Origin: Chloroflexota bacterium
GTDB taxonomy: Bacteria; Chloroflexota; Anaerolineae; UBA2200
Direction of reading: 5' to 3'
DNA length: 64,000 nucleotides
Assembly (NCBI GenBank): GCA_014360755.1
Contig: JACIWX010000007.1
Span: 86,797 to 150,796 of the forward strand
The notes below the pieces were generated by a model. It searched no databases. It saw only the letters and a program-made list of their open reading frames with translations, and was not told the origin of the DNA. This document shows, piece by piece, positions 6,861-19,986 of the stretch; the first letter of the stretch is position 1, and every line of letters starts with the position of its first letter. The position numbers were made by a program, and so were the translations under genes.

Positions 6861-9800
6861 TTACCTTTTCATGAGGGAAACATAGAAGGACCATCCCTTC
6901 CTGACAAGGGGCAGATAGAGTTGGTAGAGCCTCGCCGGCGGTATCTGTGTCTCTGTCGGCAGCGGCACCCATATCGTTGGCGTCGGTGTGCGCGTCCTTG
7001 TAACCGTTGCAGTAGGCGTTAGAGTACCCGTTGGCGTGGGCGTCCAGGTTACCGTCGGCGTGGGTGTCCACGTCACTGTTGGAGTCGGAGTCGGGGTAGG
7101 CGTCCAGGTTACTGTGGGCGTGGGTGTCGCAGTTGCCGTTGCCGGGAGCGTGCCTGTCGCCGTCGGCACGGGCGTCATCGTCGGCGTAGGCGTTGGCGTG
7201 GCTGTGCTCGTCGGCGTCGGAGTGGGCGTCAAGGTACCCGTTGGCGTCGGAGTCCGTGTGCTTGTCGCCGTTGGCGCCGGCGTGGGAGGAGCACAACGCG
7301 GCACGCAGAACACCTCTGCAATCGGGATGGGGATGCCCACTTCGTCCGCATCCACCCAAGCCCGGTTGGTGATGCAAATCCCTCCTACCCAGGAATAGGT
7401 CTGCGCCTTGATCCACATCGCTACGCTACTACCAGGACCTAGGAAAGCCACTGTCCAGGTTACCGTGCGCACGCCATCAAACGTGCCTCCGGGGTATTCC
7501 AGCGCAGGATCTGGAGGCCCAAAGCCCGTCTGCACCGAATATGGCGCGACCTCCACAGGCAAGACGTCAGTCACCACGATATTGTGGACGGCTGATCCGC
7601 TGGTGTTGGTGACAAAGATCCAGTACCAGAAATTCCAGGTGGGACAGACATCACCATGAGGCCGCGTCTTGACCGGGTCAATGAGCGTATCTAAGCCAAA
7701 GTCCAGGCTGTAGTCAGTCGGTTGATCCACGGTGAGCAAGGTGCTTTGCGTGCTCGGCGTGGTGAAGAAGTAGCCCAGCACGGGCGATGCGGTTACCGTG
7801 TATGTTTCACTGACCACTAAATTGGTGAACAGGTACAAGCCATTGGCATCTGTGGTGGTCGTAACCACCAACCCCGAAGAACTGGTCAGCGTAACGACCA
7901 CGCCGGGCAAGCCCAATTCGTTCGCATCTTGCAGCCCGTCGCCATCCTGGTCAAACCAGACATAGTCGCCAACTTCGCCCAGTCCGCGCACGCCATAGTC
8001 ATGCGTGTCATCCGTCGGTGCGGTGGACGTGAGCAACGAAGAGAAGCTGCTTGGCGTGGTGAGCCAGGTGCCCGGCGGCAAGCTGCCCATGTCAATCGTC
8101 GTCGTATAGTAGGTGTCAAGCAACAGGTTGGAGAAGGTATATGTACCGGTCGCGTCCGTAGTGGTCGTATACACCTGGCCGTACTGGTTCGTGAGCGTAA
8201 TCACCACGCCAGCCAGCCCAGGCTCACCGGGCCCTTGCACGCCATCGCCATCGTAATCCAGCCAGACCGTATCGCCAATCACACCTGGCGGATAGAAACC
8301 AAAGTCCAGCGTCAGGTTGCTGTTGGCATCACCATCCTCGAAGGTTGGCTCGCCGCCAATGGTCAAGGTGATGGGGCCTGAAGAGATGCCATTCAGCGAC
8401 GGGAACAGATCATCTATGCCGTTCTCGTCCACATCTTGGTCGAGGTCGTCATCCGGTACGCCTGCTCCGCTGGAGGACAGCAGGCCGTGCAGCGGTGCGC
8501 CAACATGGGTCCAGCTGCTAGATGACACGTGGACCAGGTAGCTGCCTGGCGCCAGCCCAGTGAACAGGTAGTCGCCATTAGCGTCGCTGTAGGTAGCCAC
8601 GGGGTTGCCGTAGCCATTCAAAACCGGGCTGCCGTCGGCATAACGCAGCTCCAGCCGTACGCCTGGGATGCCTGGCTCTCCAGGGTCCTGAATGCCATTG
8701 TTCGTGGTGCCCACACCGTTGTCCAGCCAGACGCGGTTGCCCAGGCTGAGCAGGACATAGTCCTCGACCTCGCCGTTGGGCGCCTGGCCGGTGGGTGTCG
8801 TGGCTTCCCCGGTGCCGCTGGTGAAGCGGAAGCGGCTGTAAACAGTGGATGAGACGAAAACCGCGGTCGGGAAGCTCAGCGTGTTGACGCCCGTCACCAA
8901 CGGATGATCGGTAAAGATCACATCAGCGGGGTCGAAGACGCCGTTGCCGTCAAAGTCCACCCAGGCATTAAGGTAGCCGGGCTGCGAGGCCACCACTTGT
9001 ATAGTTGCCGCAGAAAATGCCATTACCGGCGTCAAAAAGGTTACGCCATCCTCATCGTCTGGCACGCCATTCAGGTCATCGCCATTGGCGTTGATATTGG
9101 GCTGCCCGTCGGCTTCCGAGTCCACATGGCTGCCCAGGTACAAGCCAGGGATAATCACATGGCGCGGACCGTTGCTGGCAAAGAGCGTTGCATACGGCCC
9201 ATCGGGCAGGTCGCCCCAATCGGACTGCACCAAGCCTGCATCCAACGTCTGGTCAGAATCAGCAGGTCCAAGGGTTACGACATGCGTCTGGCCAGTGATG
9301 GGGCTGGCATCGCTGTCTATGGTGTCATCGCTCCCCACATTCGGCACCGTGAAGCCATAGCCAACCGGGGGATCAAAGCGGACCACATAGGAACCAGCCG
9401 GCAAGCCAGGAAATTCATACCAGCCCGGATTGCCGGAGATGGGGTTGTTCTGGGTCGTGGTGGTAATGGCATTGCCACTGGCATCCAATACCGCATTGCC
9501 ACTGCCATCCAACAGGCGGACGACTACCCCATTGACACCCGTGTTGCCATCATCCTGCAGGCCATTGCCATTGACGTCAAGCCAGACGTAATCGCCCAGC
9601 GAAGCCAAGACATAGTCCTCCATCTCGCCATTGGGAGCAAACCCCGTGGGCGTAGTAGCCTGGCCAGAGCCAGTCGTGAAGCGGAAGCGGCTGTACTCCA
9701 CACCCGTGGCATTGGCTGGCACGAGGAAGGTAATGGCATTCGCTCCGGCAACAAGCGGAGTATCGAGCGCAATCTGCTCGCCCGCGTCGAAGGCGCCATT

Positions 9801-12800
9801 GCCATTGAAGTCAACCCAAGCATTGAGATAGCCAGCGGTGGAAGCAGTAACGGTGATCCTGGCGCTGCGCCCTGGGACCAACGGTGTGGCAAAGACAACG
9901 CCATCCTCATCGTCAGGGACGCCAGCAAGGTCATCACCTGTAGCAGCGAGATTTGGTTGGCCATCCGCTTCAGCGTCCACAAGGTTGCCCAGATAGACAC
10001 CAGGCAGGATCACGTGGCGCGGGCCGTTGCTCGCCTGCAGCGTGGCATATGGCCCATCGGGCAGGTCGCCCCAATCAAGCTGATAGACGCCTGCATCCCA
10101 CGTCCAATCGTTCTCGCCAATGGCCAGATTGGTCGTGGCAGTCTGTCCCGTGGCGGGATTGGCATCGCTGTCTACGGCGTCATCAGCGCCCTGATCCTGC
10201 AGTGTGAAGACATAGCCACTGGGCAGGGTAAAGACCAGGTAATAGTCGCCCGGCGGCAGATACTCAAACAGGTACAAACCATTGCCATCCGTCGTGGTTA
10301 CACCAACCACTGCACCAAGGCTGGTGTACAGTGTGACAGTGATGCCCGGTACGCCGGGTTCGCCGATGTCCTGGATGCCATCCAGGTCATAGTCATACCA
10401 GACAAAGTTGCCCAGAGAGCCACCCGTGTAGGAGACGGCGCTGCTTTCCTCACGGTAGCGCGGATTGGTGGGCGCGTTGTCGCCATCGCGCTCGCCGGGC
10501 ACTACGCCTGGCAGCGTGCTGCCCCAGATGGAAGCCGTGTTGGTGATGCGCACGCCAGTGCCAATACCGGCGTTCACCGTCGCCGTGAAGCGATAGGTGT
10601 AACTCACGCCAGGCGGTATCGCCGCCAGCGTCCAAGTAACCGTCGTCGGACCGGTGCCGCTCACACTGTCCGGAGCAGGTGTGCCCGGCAAAACCCCACC
10701 ATAGGTCAATCCAGCGGGCAGGACATCCGTGATCACCACATCGTACGCGGTGCTGTTATAGGTCCCCGCCGCATTGGTGAATGCCAGGGTATATGTCACC
10801 ACATCACCAGGAACAAGCGTGCCGGTGGGCGACACCCACTTGGCAATGCCCACATCCGGCTCTACAATCGTAGTGGTGACCACGTTCGAGCTTTGTGGAC
10901 CAAAGACCGTACCCAGTTCATTCTGCCAAGTGAAACTCGCCTGGTCGGGCACATCTACCCCAGCCGTATTGGTCACCAAGTTGCGCACCGTGGCGGTGAT
11001 GACCAGATAGGCTTGCTCGTTGAGCGGAATGGAAGTCCACGTAGCCGTGACGGTATTCCCCGCCACAAAAGCCTGGCCGCCATTGCCCGCCAAAGCAGAC
11101 GCCCCATTCACCTGCAAGCGGCTGTTGACCACGTCTGTGACCCATACGTTATGCAACGTAGCAGTGATGGCTGGGCTGGGCACGGTGATGGTGTACACGA
11201 TGCCCTGCCCAATGGTCGCTGTGATGTCACTCACCGCCTTTACAATCCCCACGGACGAAGTCGTGTAGTGCACCACATCGTCTGTCCCATCCACAAAGAT
11301 GCGCTGGGTAGGCGTCAGGCCGACTTGGGGACCTAGCCCAGGCTGTGAATCGTAGTACGGTACGACCGCCGTGTTCGTCAACGCCATCCCCGCGCTGACC
11401 TCCGGCGAAACGACCGTGGAAACCGTCAGGGTGAAAGATTTGCTGCCGGTGGGGCTTACGATGGTGCCATTCAGCATGTCCACCTGCCAGGTGATCACGC
11501 CGGTCGCGCCAACGGAGGGGGCAACCACCACGCTCGGCGGCCCAGACCCCGCCGAACTGCTCAGCGCATAGCCCTGATAGACCACATCACTGGGCAGCAC
11601 ATCGCTGATCACGATGTCATACGCCGGCGTCTGGGTGCTGTTGACCACCCACAGGTAATAGGTAATGGGCGTTCCTGCACCAACAATGCCCCCCTCCGGT
11701 GGTTCTGTAGTCTTGGTGATAGCAAGCGTAGGCCGCCCAAAGTACGAATTCACGCCGGCGGTGCGTGTCAGGGCAGCCGTGCTCGTGAACTGCCCGCTAT
11801 CAGCGAGATTCCAATCCAACTCCTGTGCGTTCCTACGGGACAGGCCTGTGCCTCCTACGCTTACTGTGCCGCCTGTTTGGCTGATACCGGTAAACTGGGC
11901 GGCAAAGGACACTACCACAGTCTGCGAGAGGGTGGTGCTGTTGGTAAAAGTATTCATCCACCATTCAATCGCCTCATAAGACGTACCGCCGGTGTAGGTG
12001 CCGACATTGGGGTTGGCACCCGTGGGATTGCCGCCAACTACATGGCTGTAGGGCACGTTCGGATTGGTATAATGGCTGGTATTCGGGTCCAGGCTGCCGG
12101 GCAGGCTGCCGCCGATGGAGAATGTGCCCGGCACATAATGCAAGCCCGGCTGCATGTTATCCCACTGATAGGGCCAATAGGCAACCAAGCCTGGTGGAAC
12201 AGTATTCGTGATGGTGTAGGTAACCAAGTCGCCAATGCGCAGTTTGGCGCCAAGGGCACCGCTAGCACTAGTGGGCGTTACAGTCTTGGTTGTGCTCAGG
12301 CCGCGCATGCCCACGCCCAACTGCGTGGTCGTAGTATAGGTGCGCTCCTGGTAGGGCGGTGGATCGCCTTCCAACGAGGTGTACGTTACCGTAACATCGT
12401 TGGTAAGCGTCATGCCCGCTGGTGCGCCGACAATGCGCGCCGTGTAAGTGAGCACGGTGCTGGGCGCGGGCGGTGTAATGCCAATGCTGGCAATGGTCCA
12501 CGTGATGCGCGTCGTGCTGTTTACGGTAGCGCTGATCCCACCCTGCCCTATGTCCTGCAACACCAAGTAAGAAGGCATGGTGTCCGTAACCACCACATCA
12601 TAGGCAATAGAAGTACCGGTATTCGTGAGGCGGAGGGTGTAGGTGAGCAGAGCATTCCCATCCAGATTGCTCAGGCTGCCCGTCGAACTGCTGGCTGCTT
12701 TGCTGAGCTGTATCAAGGGCTCTACGATGTCCACCCGCGCCGTATCGGTATAACGATAGGTCTGCCCCGCGTCCACATAGGACATGAACAGCGCATTCGT

Positions 12801-15800
12801 GCGGCTCACCCCGCTCTGGTTGCTAGGGATGTTCTGGATAACCGCCGTGATGACGCCATCCACCGTGATCCAGCCTGGCAAATCACCCAAGTGCCAGACG
12901 ACATCCCCGCTCTGCAACCAACCCGGCGTAACCGTCGGCGTGCTGGAAATGACCGTCACCGGTCCACCCTGGTTGCCATCGCCATCGTACGTATAGGTGA
13001 TCACCGCGGAAACATAGCCCAAACCGGTCGGGAGCGTGTCCGTCAGGGTTACGTTCTGATACAGCGAATCTTCGCCTTCCGCAAAGGCGGTAAAGGTAAA
13101 GACAGCAAGACTGCCGATGGTGCCCGTCTGCACCGCCGGCCCCTTGTCAAAGCCCTTCAACAGGGTAACGTAGGAAGTATAGGCGGCGGTGGCATAGACG
13201 CAGCCGACGGCGCAGGCACCAGATGCCTCTACGCCATCGGTGTATTCTCCGGTGGCTAAAACCGTCGCCGTAACCACAGCGCTCCAGGCGCTGTTCGCTG
13301 GCAAAGTAAAGGACGGTGTCCAAGTAATAACGTTCCCTGCGATGAGCGGCGTATTGCTGCCACCGGGATAGCTGCCATTGCTCGCCTGGATCCCGCTGAA
13401 GCCACTGGCGAGCACATCTGTTACCAGGATATTGGGCGCATACGTATTGCTGGTGTTGGTCACGCGCACGGTCCAGGTGATGACCTGCCCGACATAGGCA
13501 ATCTGAGTCGCGGGTATCTTGCGCACCGTCAAGGTTGGGTTGGCAACAGACACGTTGGTGCTGCCGCTGGCAGAATACGGGCCGGTGCCAACACAACTAG
13601 AGGCATCGTCATAGGATAGGCTGACGGTATTGAGCCCGCCAGGGGGCACTGTACAGCTTCCCGAAGCACTGTTATTAACCACGCGGAATGCCAGTGTGGT
13701 CTTACCAGAGGGCAGCGGCGTAGCTCCCCAGGACCAAACCGGGGCCGTCGTCCCAGGAGTTGGGTAAGTGGCTGGCGCTGTGCTGGCGAATAGCGTAGTG
13801 CTATACACATATCCTGAAGGCAGAGTATTCGTCAGCGTTACAGTGTACGCAGGAGGGCCATTGTTGGTCAAAGTAATCGTGATGACCCCGCCACATTGGT
13901 GCAGGGTGGATGGGGCGATGTCGGTAGTAATCGAGGGAGTGTCAAAATTGGGCCGTGTGCGCAAGACGGCTCGCGCCGTGACCTGCTGCCGACAGCCCGT
14001 CTCCGGGCAACCCCATGTGGCAGTCATAGCGTTGGTCGTATCGCTTTCTGTGCACTCACCAGCGTTCACCGTGGTGGTGATCCAAGCGTCCCAACTCCCC
14101 GTAGAGAAAGAGCCCAAATACCAAGTAATGACCTGCCCACTTTGATAATCTGGCGTAGGGCTAACCGCACTCAGGCTTACATTGGATGGCAACACATCAG
14201 TAACCACGGTCTGCAAAGCGGGGGTTTGGCTGGCATTGTCCAGCACCAGGTGCCACGCCACGGTTTCGCCTGGTTCAGCGTAGACGGTATTCGCCCAGGC
14301 TGAACCAGTTGTCACATTGCGCCCTTGTTTCTGTGCCGTCATCTGTGGCGCATCGGCGGACGTGGCAAAATAGCTGGCTGCCGTAGCATGGGGGGCATCG
14401 CAGACATCGCGATAACCGGCACGGATGGCGATGTTCCCGCCTTGGAAATCGCAGTCCACATAGACATCATAGCGCACCCAAACGGTCTGTTTGGGGTACA
14501 AGCGCGCCAAAGCAGGGATTTCGTTGTATGTCCAGACCAATGGGCCAAGCGGCGCCCCAGAGGGCTCCCCGCCGTTCACCCAGCCAGTCAATGGCGGCGT
14601 TGTGCCCGTGCCCGTTACGTACTGCGTGCTGTTGGGCACATAGCGCAGCCCACTGGGTAAGGTTTCGGTCAGCGTCGCGGTGTACACGCTCAGCAAACCG
14701 GCGTTGCGCACCGTGGCCGTGATGGTGCGCGTAACACAAGTGGGCATGGGCGTGCTGACCATGCTGGTATTGATCAAAATAGTCGGTGGCAATTCGACGT
14801 GGGAGTACTTTGGACCACCCGCCAGGCAAACCTGTCCCAGGCACCCCTGTACACCGGCAAAGACATTGTCCAAGTCATCGCACCCGATGACCTCCGCTGT
14901 CAGGGTAATGATATATTTCTCGCCAGACAGGAAGGTCAGGTTGCTCCAAGTCACCCCCTGGCTGGAAGTGATGGGGGTAGCGCCCGCGGCAGAGCCAGCG
15001 CTGGAAGTGATGACAGAATAGAGATAGCGCAGGTCAGCGCCCAAGACATCGGTCATGGTAACGCCATAGGCAGGACCGGCTCCTGAGTTGATGGCGGTCA
15101 GGGTCCAAGTTACGACATCATCCGTGGCGTAGACCAGTTCAGGGAACTTGTACAGAATCGGGCGCGGCTCGAGCACAAGCGGGGATTGGCTGGCACTGGC
15201 GGAACAAGTATCGTCATACACGTTGTCATCTGCGCAGAGGTTATCGTAGTAGGCGGTAGCCTGCAGCGAGCCAGTGGCATCGCAACGGCGCTGTACCCGC
15301 AACTGTACCGTAGCCGTGGTCGCTGTAGTGAAGGCATCGCTATAATGCCAGGTATAACTACTCGCATTCGTGGTGGTGAAGACGGGCGCCGCGCCGCCAA
15401 AGCCCAGGACATCGAGGATCTCATAGTCCCCGGTCGGGAAGCGCAAGCGTACATCATAAGCGGGTGTGCTGCCGCTACGGCTCAGGGTAATGAGCGGTGT
15501 ATATACGCCACAAGCCGAGACGGTAGACGGGATACCACTAATGTTGACACTCACCTGGGGCTCGGCTACCTCGACCCACACTACTTCCTCAGAAATGCCG
15601 TCATCGCAACCCGCACACCAAAAGTTGCCGGTCACACCCAAGTTCAGATAAGACCAATCATAAAATTCCCCGCCCGAACAGGTAAAGTCATCGTTGACCG
15701 TGGCTTGGTAAACAATGACCATCGTGGCACCGGGGACAGTGATGCTACAGGTGGGCGAAATATTGCGGATGACCAGCGGCGCCGTGCTGCTCACTGTAAA

Positions 15801-17651
15801 GTTGGCGGGGCAAGATTGCGCACCGTTGCTGACATAGACAGAAGCGCTGCCATTCACGTAGGTCAGATGGCTCAACGTATCTGTAAAGACCATGCCTCCC
15901 CAGGATGGGACAACGGTGAACGAGGGCGCAAAGACATAGGTATTGGTAAAAGTGCGCGTAGTGCATGCTTCTCCGCTCAGAGGAGAGACTTCCTTGGAAT
16001 GGGAGGAAAGCATTTCCTCGCACTGCACTGCGGTATCCACACTGTCCGAAGCGCTCACGGTGCAGTTCTGGCAATCGCTGCCGGAAGCCATCAAGGTGTT
16101 GTGCACGAATTGTCCGCAGCAGCCGCAGAGTTGGGGGCAGCTCCCTGTCGGGGTGAAAACGAGCGTGCGTGTCCAAGGGCTGGTCGTCGTAACCCAGGTG
16201 ATGGTCACGCGGTCGGTGCCGGTGATCACTGTGCCGCCACCCGCATCTAACAAGGTATAGCCGCAGTTGGCTTGAAATACATCGGTGATATACACCGCGC
16301 TGGAAAGATTGGCTGAGATGACGCTCAGCGTATAGGTAAGTGGCTCGTTCCAGTAGACCTCTCTTGGGCCATTCTTAGTTACCGTGAGAGACGGAGTTAA
16401 GCCAGAAACTGCCCACGATCCCGTGCGTACGGGATAAAGGTGCGCGTTGTGGCACTCGTCGTAATAGGTTGGCTCATAAAGGAGCGATGCCCCCTGCCCA
16501 GCCATGTCACAGGGATCGGAAGGCAACGCGAGCGTAAAGGTGAGCGGGTAGCTGCTGGCGCCGGCAATGTTGGGAAGATGGAAAGCCCCGCTGCTGTATG
16601 ATGCCCCCGGGGAAACAGCGACCACCACCAGCGGTGAGAAATCAACGGCAATGGTCGGGGTATAGGCTGTGCCATCGCCCAAGTTGTTGATGGGCATGGT
16701 ATAAGTGCCACTGCCCGTACAATAATTGATGTTGATGGCTGGTGGAGTGAAATCGAGATGTGGCTCGCGGGTCTGTAAATCAATGCTGGCTTTCGCGCCG
16801 CGTTCCTGGCACACACTGGCGCCGCATCCCCAAGTGGCAGTAACCACGTTATCCAATCCCATACAAGCCACCACCCTGGCACTAACCGTAAACGACCTAG
16901 TCTCCCCCACCGGGATGCTGGCAAAAGAAGCGCTTGTCGCGCCAGCGACGTAAGACAGCCCGGCACCCAGCGTATCTGTTACCTGCACGTTCGAAACGCG
17001 TCCATAGCCCGTGTTTTCCACATACACGGTCCAGGTAACCACATCGCCGATCTTTGCCCAAATGACGGATGGTTCCTTGCGCACAGTAATGGCGCCGGGG
17101 AGGACGGTGAAATCTTTGTACCTAATAAAGGAATCGCCCTGGTCATCGGTTACCGTGGTTTGGTTCTGCCCAGACGGAGCACTACAGGTGGCATCGAAGA
17201 CAAAGGCGCGGCTGGTGGATTGCCCTGGGGGGAGGGTGCCCAAGTTGACGCTGTAGCTAGTCGGGGAGAAACCAGAGGGCATGGTATCCGTAACGCGGAC
17301 ATTGGTCGCAGTAATGGTATCGGCGTTCGTGATGAACAGGGTGTAGGTTACCCGATCGCAGATCTCGATGGTTTCTGGGCCAACGAGAGTCAGTTGCAAA
17401 TTCAGGTCCGGTGACTGGCTCCGGACATTGCCCTGTCCAGCCCCTGCCTGAGGGAGAACTGGCTGCTCCGACACGGAGACAAGCGCTGACTCAGGCTCTT
17501 GTGGCATGGCGAAGGACAAAGAACGGTTGGGTCCCACGCCTGGGGCGGGCTGCGAAGAAACAACACCAGAGAAGGTCAGAAAGAGGAGAAAAGCAGCGGT
17601 AAAGAAACCGAGCGCGAACCAGCCAAGCCGTTTATACCTGTGTGCAGACAT
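6861..17651 (-). CDS. Giant secreted DUF11/SdrD/GEVED-repeat surface protein
   Basis: About 3,596 residues. There is an N-terminal signal peptide ([17 protein letters not shown]..., ending near VVSSQPAPG). Residues about 80-2,400 are many DUF11-type 'conserved repeat' Ig-like modules (VTYTLTVTN... TDTLP). They are followed by SdrD-B-like modules (about 2,405, 2,680, 2,968, 3,127, 3,225) and two GEVED domains ([12 protein letters not shown]... at about 2,527 and 2,807), then a last DUF11 unit, a Thr-Pro-rich stalk (about 3,453-3,563) and a C-terminal [12 protein letters not shown] segment. No LPxTG or dockerin is present. It is probably a cell-surface fibre, sheath or adhesin. The start is M18 of the open frame because GGGGGAGG lies 6 bases upstream. 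Confidence 0.92.
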   Translation of the reverse strand: MSAHRYKRLGWFALGFFTAAFLLFLTFSGVVSSQPAPGVGPNRSLSFAMPQEPESALVSVSEQPVLPQAGAGQGNVRSQSPDLNLQLTLVGPETIEICDRVTYTLFITNADTITATNVRVTDTMPSGFSPTSYSVNLGTLPPGQSTSRAFVFDATCSAPSGQNQTTVTDDQGDSFIRYKDFTVLPGAITVRKEPSVIWAKIGDVVTWTVYVENTGYGRVSNVQVTDTLGAGLSYVAGATSASFASIPVGETRSFTVSARVVACMGLDNVVTATWGCGASVCQERGAKASIDLQTREPHLDFTPPAININYCTGSGTYTMPINNLGDGTAYTPTIAVDFSPLVVVAVSPGASYSSGAFHLPNIAGASSYPLTFTLALPSDPCDMAGQGASLLYEPTYYDECHNAHLYPVRTGSWAVSGLTPSLTVTKNGPREVYWNEPLTYTLSVISANLSSAVYITDVFQANCGYTLLDAGGGTVITGTDRVTITWVTTTSPWTRTLVFTPTGSCPQLCGCCGQFVHNTLMASGSDCQNCTVSASDSVDTAVQCEEMLSSHSKEVSPLSGEACTTRTFTNTYVFAPSFTVVPSWGGMVFTDTLSHLTYVNGSASVYVSNGAQSCPANFTVSSTAPLVIRNISPTCSITVPGATMVIVYQATVNDDFTCSGGEFYDWSYLNLGVTGNFWCAGCDDGISEEVVWVEVAEPQVSVNISGIPSTVSACGVYTPLITLSRSGSTPAYDVRLRFPTGDYEILDVLGFGGAAPVFTTTNASSYTWHYSDAFTTATTATVQLRVQRRCDATGSLQATAYYDNLCADDNVYDDTCSASASQSPLVLEPRPILYKFPELVYATDDVVTWTLTAINSGAGPAYGVTMTDVLGADLRYLYSVITSSAGSAAGATPITSSQGVTWSNLTFLSGEKYIITLTAEVIGCDDLDNVFAGVQGCLGQVCLAGGPKYSHVELPPTILINTSMVSTPMPTCVTRTITATVRNAGLLSVYTATLTETLPSGLRYVPNSTQYVTGTGTTPPLTGWVNGGEPSGAPLGPLVWTYNEIPALARLYPKQTVWVRYDVYVDCDFQGGNIAIRAGYRDVCDAPHATAASYFATSADAPQMTAQKQGRNVTTGSAWANTVYAEPGETVAWHLVLDNASQTPALQTVVTDVLPSNVSLSAVSPTPDYQSGQVITWYLGSFSTGSWDAWITTTVNAGECTESDTTNAMTATWGCPETGCRQQVTARAVLRTRPNFDTPSITTDIAPSTLHQCGGVITITLTNNGPPAYTVTLTNTLPSGYVYSTTLFASTAPATYPTPGTTAPVWSWGATPLPSGKTTLAFRVVNNSASGSCTVPPGGLNTVSLSYDDASSCVGTGPYSASGSTNVSVANPTLTVRKIPATQIAYVGQVITWTVRVTNTSNTYAPNILVTDVLASGFSGIQASNGSYPGGSNTPLIAGNVITWTPSFTLPANSAWSAVVTATVLATGEYTDGVEASGACAVGCVYATAAYTSYVTLLKGFDKGPAVQTGTIGSLAVFTFTAFAEGEDSLYQNVTLTDTLPTGLGYVSAVITYTYDGDGNQGGPVTVISSTPTVTPGWLQSGDVVWHLGDLPGWITVDGVITAVIQNIPSNQSGVSRTNALFMSYVDAGQTYRYTDTARVDIVEPLIQLSKAASSSTGSLSNLDGNALLTYTLRLTNTGTSIAYDVVVTDTMPSYLVLQDIGQGGISATVNSTTRITWTIASIGITPPAPSTVLTYTARIVGAPAGMTLTNDVTVTYTSLEGDPPPYQERTYTTTTQLGVGMRGLSTTKTVTPTSASGALGAKLRIGDLVTYTITNTVPPGLVAYWPYQWDNMQPGLHYVPGTFSIGGSLPGSLDPNTSHYTNPNVPYSHVVGGNPTGANPNVGTYTGGTSYEAIEWWMNTFTNSTTLSQTVVVSFAAQFTGISQTGGTVSVGGTGLSRRNAQELDWNLADSGQFTSTAALTRTAGVNSYFGRPTLAITKTTEPPEGGIVGAGTPITYYLWVVNSTQTPAYDIVISDVLPSDVVYQGYALSSSAGSGPPSVVVAPSVGATGVITWQVDMLNGTIVSPTGSKSFTLTVSTVVSPEVSAGMALTNTAVVPYYDSQPGLGPQVGLTPTQRIFVDGTDDVVHYTTSSVGIVKAVSDITATIGQGIVYTITVPSPAITATLHNVWVTDVVNSRLQVNGASALAGNGGQAFVAGNTVTATWTSIPLNEQAYLVITATVRNLVTNTAGVDVPDQASFTWQNELGTVFGPQSSNVVTTTIVEPDVGIAKWVSPTGTLVPGDVVTYTLAFTNAAGTYNSTAYDVVITDVLPAGLTYGGVLPGTPAPDSVSGTGPTTVTWTLAAIPPGVSYTYRFTATVNAGIGTGVRITNTASIWGSTLPGVVPGERDGDNAPTNPRYREESSAVSYTGGSLGNFVWYDYDLDGIQDIGEPGVPGITVTLYTSLGAVVGVTTTDGNGLYLFEYLPPGDYYLVFTLPSGYVFTLQDQGADDAVDSDANPATGQTATTNLAIGENDWTWDAGVYQLDWGDLPDGPYATLQASNGPRHVILPGVYLGNLVDAEADGQPNLAATGDDLAGVPDDEDGVVFATPLVPGRSARITVTASTAGYLNAWVDFNGNGAFDAGEQIALDTPLVAGANAITFLVPANATGVEYSRFRFTTGSGQATTPTGFAPNGEMEDYVLASLGDYVWLDVNGNGLQDDGNTGVNGVVVRLLDGSGNAVLDASGNAITTTTQNNPISGNPGWYEFPGLPAGSYVVRFDPPVGYGFTVPNVGSDDTIDSDASPITGQTHVVTLGPADSDQTLDAGLVQSDWGDLPDGPYATLFASNGPRHVIIPGLYLGSHVDSEADGQPNINANGDDLNGVPDDEDGVTFLTPVMAFSAATIQVVASQPGYLNAWVDFDGNGVFDPADVIFTDHPLVTGVNTLSFPTAVFVSSTVYSRFRFTSGTGEATTPTGQAPNGEVEDYVLLSLGNRVWLDNGVGTTNNGIQDPGEPGIPGVRLELRYADGSPVLNGYGNPVATYSDANGDYLFTGLAPGSYLVHVSSSSWTHVGAPLHGLLSSSGAGVPDDDLDQDVDENGIDDLFPSLNGISSGPITLTIGGEPTFEDGDANSNLTLDFGFYPPGVIGDTVWLDYDGDGVQGPGEPGLAGVVITLTNQYGQVYTTTTDATGTYTFSNLLLDTYYTTTIDMGSLPPGTWLTTPSSFSSLLTSTAPTDDTHDYGVRGLGEVGDYVWFDQDGDGLQDANELGLPGVVVTLTSSSGLVVTTTTDANGLYLFTNLVVSETYTVTASPVLGYFFTTPSTQSTLLTVDQPTDYSLDFGLDTLIDPVKTRPHGDVCPTWNFWYWIFVTNTSGSAVHNIVVTDVLPVEVAPYSVQTGFGPPDPALEYPGGTFDGVRTVTWTVAFLGPGSSVAMWIKAQTYSWVGGICITNRAWVDADEVGIPIPIAEVFCVPRCAPPTPAPTATSTRTPTPTGTLTPTPTPTSTATPTPTPTMTPVPTATGTLPATATATPTPTVTWTPTPTPTPTVTWTPTPTVTWTPTPTGTLTPTATVTRTRTPTPTIWVPLPTETQIPPARLYQLYLPLVRKGWSFYVSLMKR

Positions 17652-17775
17652 CGTAACCTCCCCCATTTTGATGCCCTGTTTAGACCGCGTCCCAGATGCC
17701 AAAAGCCACGCTATTCAGTTTGGGGATGCATGATACTTTATCTTAACGAAAAATTCGGCTATGTCAAAATCAGCA

Positions 17776-17930
17776 GAAGATGTTGAAAAAGCCCTTCCAA
17801 TGTCATGCTGAACGAAGTGAAGCATCTCGCAGTACTCGGGAAAATACGGCTAAAGTTACGCGAGACCCCTTCGTTACACTCAGGGCAGGCTCTTCGCTTC
17901 GCTCAGGGTGACAAAATTTTCAACACTCTC
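17776..17930. mobile_element. MITE-like element, family 1, copy 1
   Basis: The right end TTTTCAACACTCTC (17917-17930) is the inverted copy of the left end, which is slightly degenerate (GAAGATGTTGAAAA, 17776-17789). The interior is shared with the copy at 25978, but this copy has about 24 extra bases. It has no ORF. It occupies much of the 450-base gap upstream of the giant gene, in which no clear promoter was found. Confidence 0.7.
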
Positions 17931-18104
17931 ATGAGTCTATCCTTGTTAACCATAGTATAACTGATAAACATGAATAAAAGATGAAAATTCACCTTTGCAA
18001 GGTAAACTTTTGGTTAAAATCTTGCCTTCTCAGGCGCTATTGCCCACCAATCCATACCCGGAAGATCCGCACAGGAAGGACAGGCACTGGGTGCAGAGAG
18101 TTGC

Positions 18105-18773
18105 CTACCCCATCCCACTGGCTTCGCGCTCCAGTCCTGCACGGTCCACAATGGCGATCCGGCCGCGCTGGCGGCGGATGAGCCCCTCTGCAGCAAAGTC
18201 GCGCAAGGTACGCCCAACCATCTCGCGCACTGTGCCGATGTGTGTGGCAATCTCTTCCTGCGTCCATTGCCGTGGCGATGTTTTCTCATCCGCGTACTGC
18301 AGCAGGAAGCGCGCCAGGCGGCTGCGCACGGTGTACAAAGCCAGCGACTCAACCAGGTCGCTCAGGCGGCGCACTTCGCCTGCCAGGTACTGCAAAACGG
18401 CATGGGCTAGCTCGCCGTGCTCCTCGAGGATATGGCGACAATCCGCGCAAGCGATGCTATACAAGGTAGTAGGAGTAACCGCATCTACGGTAACCGGGCT
18501 AGGTTTACCGTCAAGCGCAGCGACCAGGTTCACGCATTCGCCTGGGCCGAGGTAAGCCAGCACCTGCTCACGGCCATGGGGCGACATGCGCCGGGTGCGC
18601 ACCAGCCCATGGATGACAAAATAGGTCGCCTCACAGGGTTCGCCTTCCCAAACAATGGCTCGCCCAGGAGCCACAGCGATTTCACGGACATACGGCACGA
18701 TGCGTTGCAAGACCGCTTTGTCCAGCCCAGAGAATAGAGGCAATTGGGATAAGGTGTGAATGCTCACCGTCAT
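18105..18773 (-). CDS. Crp/Fnr-family transcriptional regulator
   Basis: A 222-residue protein with an N-terminal cyclic-nucleotide-binding fold (VAPGRAIVWEGEPCEATYFVIHGLVRTRR ... ECVNLVAALDGKPSPVTVDA) and a C-terminal winged helix (QEEIATHIGTVREMVGRTLRDFAAEGLIRRQRG). There is no Fnr-type N-terminal Cys cluster, but C-x2-C occurs at SIACADC mid-protein. The start at MTVSIHTL is chosen over the longer frame because it matches the family N-terminus. The effector and targets are unknown. The 205 bases upstream hold no recognised feature. Confidence 0.9.
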   Translation of the reverse strand: MTVSIHTLSQLPLFSGLDKAVLQRIVPYVREIAVAPGRAIVWEGEPCEATYFVIHGLVRTRRMSPHGREQVLAYLGPGECVNLVAALDGKPSPVTVDAVTPTTLYSIACADCRHILEEHGELAHAVLQYLAGEVRRLSDLVESLALYTVRSRLARFLLQYADEKTSPRQWTQEEIATHIGTVREMVGRTLRDFAAEGLIRRQRGRIAIVDRAGLEREASGMG

Positions 18774-18978
18774 GGGGCAACTCAGTCCATTTGTGCCATG
18801 AGTCGGCTTCTGTACCACGCGATACAGTCGCCAGGCGTGCCCATCCCAAAGGGAGTTGTCCATTGGAGGGCGGCGTTGTCCAGCTGGATTGCTCGGACCT
18901 TACCGAGCCTCAGCCACATACGGGCTCCTCCGGCGGCAGAACAAATGCCTGCAAAACAGGGTACTGGAATCATAGGCC

Positions 18979-19212
18979 TTATTTACCCAGCAGGCGAATG
19001 ATCAGATTCAGCAATATGGTCAATAGTAAACTGAGCAGGAGACAGGTAACAATGGGCGCGTAGCAACTGAAATTGCCACGGCGATAGGTGATGTCGCCGG
19101 GCAAGCGCCCCAGGAATGGCACCCGTCCCATCAGCACGAGGATCAAGCCAAGCAGGACAATCAGCCCGCCCAACATGAGCAGCATCTTGCCAAAATCAGT
19201 CAAGTCCATCAT
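18979..19212 (-). CDS. DUF2905 family small membrane protein
   Basis: About 77 residues with two transmembrane segments separated by the conserved GRLPGDITYRRGNFSCYAPI region typical of DUF2905. The function of this family is unknown. Two ATGs in tandem (19212, 19209) and an upstream GTG are possible starts; the first ATG is used. It is divergent from the endonuclease V side and in the same direction as the Crp/Fnr gene. Confidence 0.8.
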   Translation of the reverse strand: MMDLTDFGKMLLMLGGLIVLLGLILVLMGRVPFLGRLPGDITYRRGNFSCYAPIVTCLLLSLLLTILLNLIIRLLGK

Positions 19213-19295
19213 CCCAATCACCACTTATCCGCTTGATTTTCAGGCTAACCCTAGTATAGGGGATGTTGTCGCAGCGGTCAAGTACTTGGTGCGAT

Positions 19296-19904
19296 GGGGT
19301 GTAGTTCACTTTTGGGGCAAGAAATGCCTTGCATAGCCTCAGGCGGATGAAAAGCAGCCAAGTCCGGACAAGGACAATCACTGTCAGCAGATTGGGGGAA
19401 CGGATGGAACGGATTCGCTCCTCAAGTAGACGGGGCTATCTTATACCCAGCGTGCACTGTGGTCCACGCCGAGCGTGAGACTGCTCCAGGTGGACCACCC
19501 GCTGTCCACGCCAAACGTGAGAGCACCTGCTCTCCCATGGTCATTCTGAGCCGCGTAGCGGCGAAGAATCTCCCTCCGTTCCATGAGACCCCTCGGCCTC
19601 GCCTCAGGGTGACACAGGAGACCACACCTCACCCGGGCATGGGAGCCCAGGCGCAGTTGCCGCCAGGGAATCAATTCCCTGGCTGAAACGTGCAAGTCGG
19701 CTAAAGCCGACTGCTGATTGGCAGCAGCCCCCGTAGGGGCGAACCTTGTGTCCGCCCATGCACGTCTCTCCCGTTGTCATTCTGAGCCGCGTAGCGGCGA
19801 AGAATCTCCCTCCGTTCCATGAGACCCTTCGGCTTTGCCTCAGGGTGACACAGGAGACCACTTCGCCTGGGCATGGGAGCCCAGGCGCAAATGCCCATGC
19901 ATTT
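19296..19904 (+). mobile_element. Hairpin-rich mosaic repeat, family 2, copy A (composite)
   Basis: It begins with GGGGTGTAGTTCA and continues with the family-2 core (GGCAAGAAATGCCTTGC, GAGAGCACCTGCTCTC, GCCGCGTAGCGGC and CCAGGGAATCAATTCCCTGG hairpins). The core from 'GTCATTCTGAGCC' to 'GGGCATGGGAGCCCAGG' occurs twice here (about 19541-19660 and 19777-19900). No right terminal inverted repeat is visible. It fills the gap between DUF2905 and endonuclease V. Confidence 0.75.
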
Positions 19905-19942
19905 TGACCCTTCCTCTCAGATGAGTTATACTATGCAACGAC

Positions 19943-19980
19943 GGAACACGCAATACGCACTACGCAATACGCAACACGGA
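19943..19980. repeat. Heptamer tandem repeat (GCAATAC type)
   Basis: GGAACAC, GCAATAC, GCACTAC, GCAATAC and GCAACAC run with period seven just upstream of the endonuclease V ribosome-binding site. The unit is the reverse complement of the GTATTGC units at 2210 and 5103. Confidence 0.75.
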
Positions 19981-19986
19981 GGCACC

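Noticed and set aside
5781..7022. A 413-codon plus-strand frame across cysK and the ferredoxin
   Set aside because: It spans two convincing minus-strand genes and a terminator and shows no domain; it is a shadow.
8904..11336. An 810-codon open frame on the plus strand inside the giant gene
   Set aside because: It is antisense to well-defined SdrD and GEVED domains, has no homologous look, and is explained by the codon bias of the minus-strand gene. Similar long shadows occur at 11877-13259 and 15186-16250.
18774..18978. Possible tRNA or leader RNA between the Crp/Fnr and DUF2905 genes
   Set aside because: No cloverleaf with a TTCRA T-loop could be assembled and no terminator is visible; nothing is claimed.
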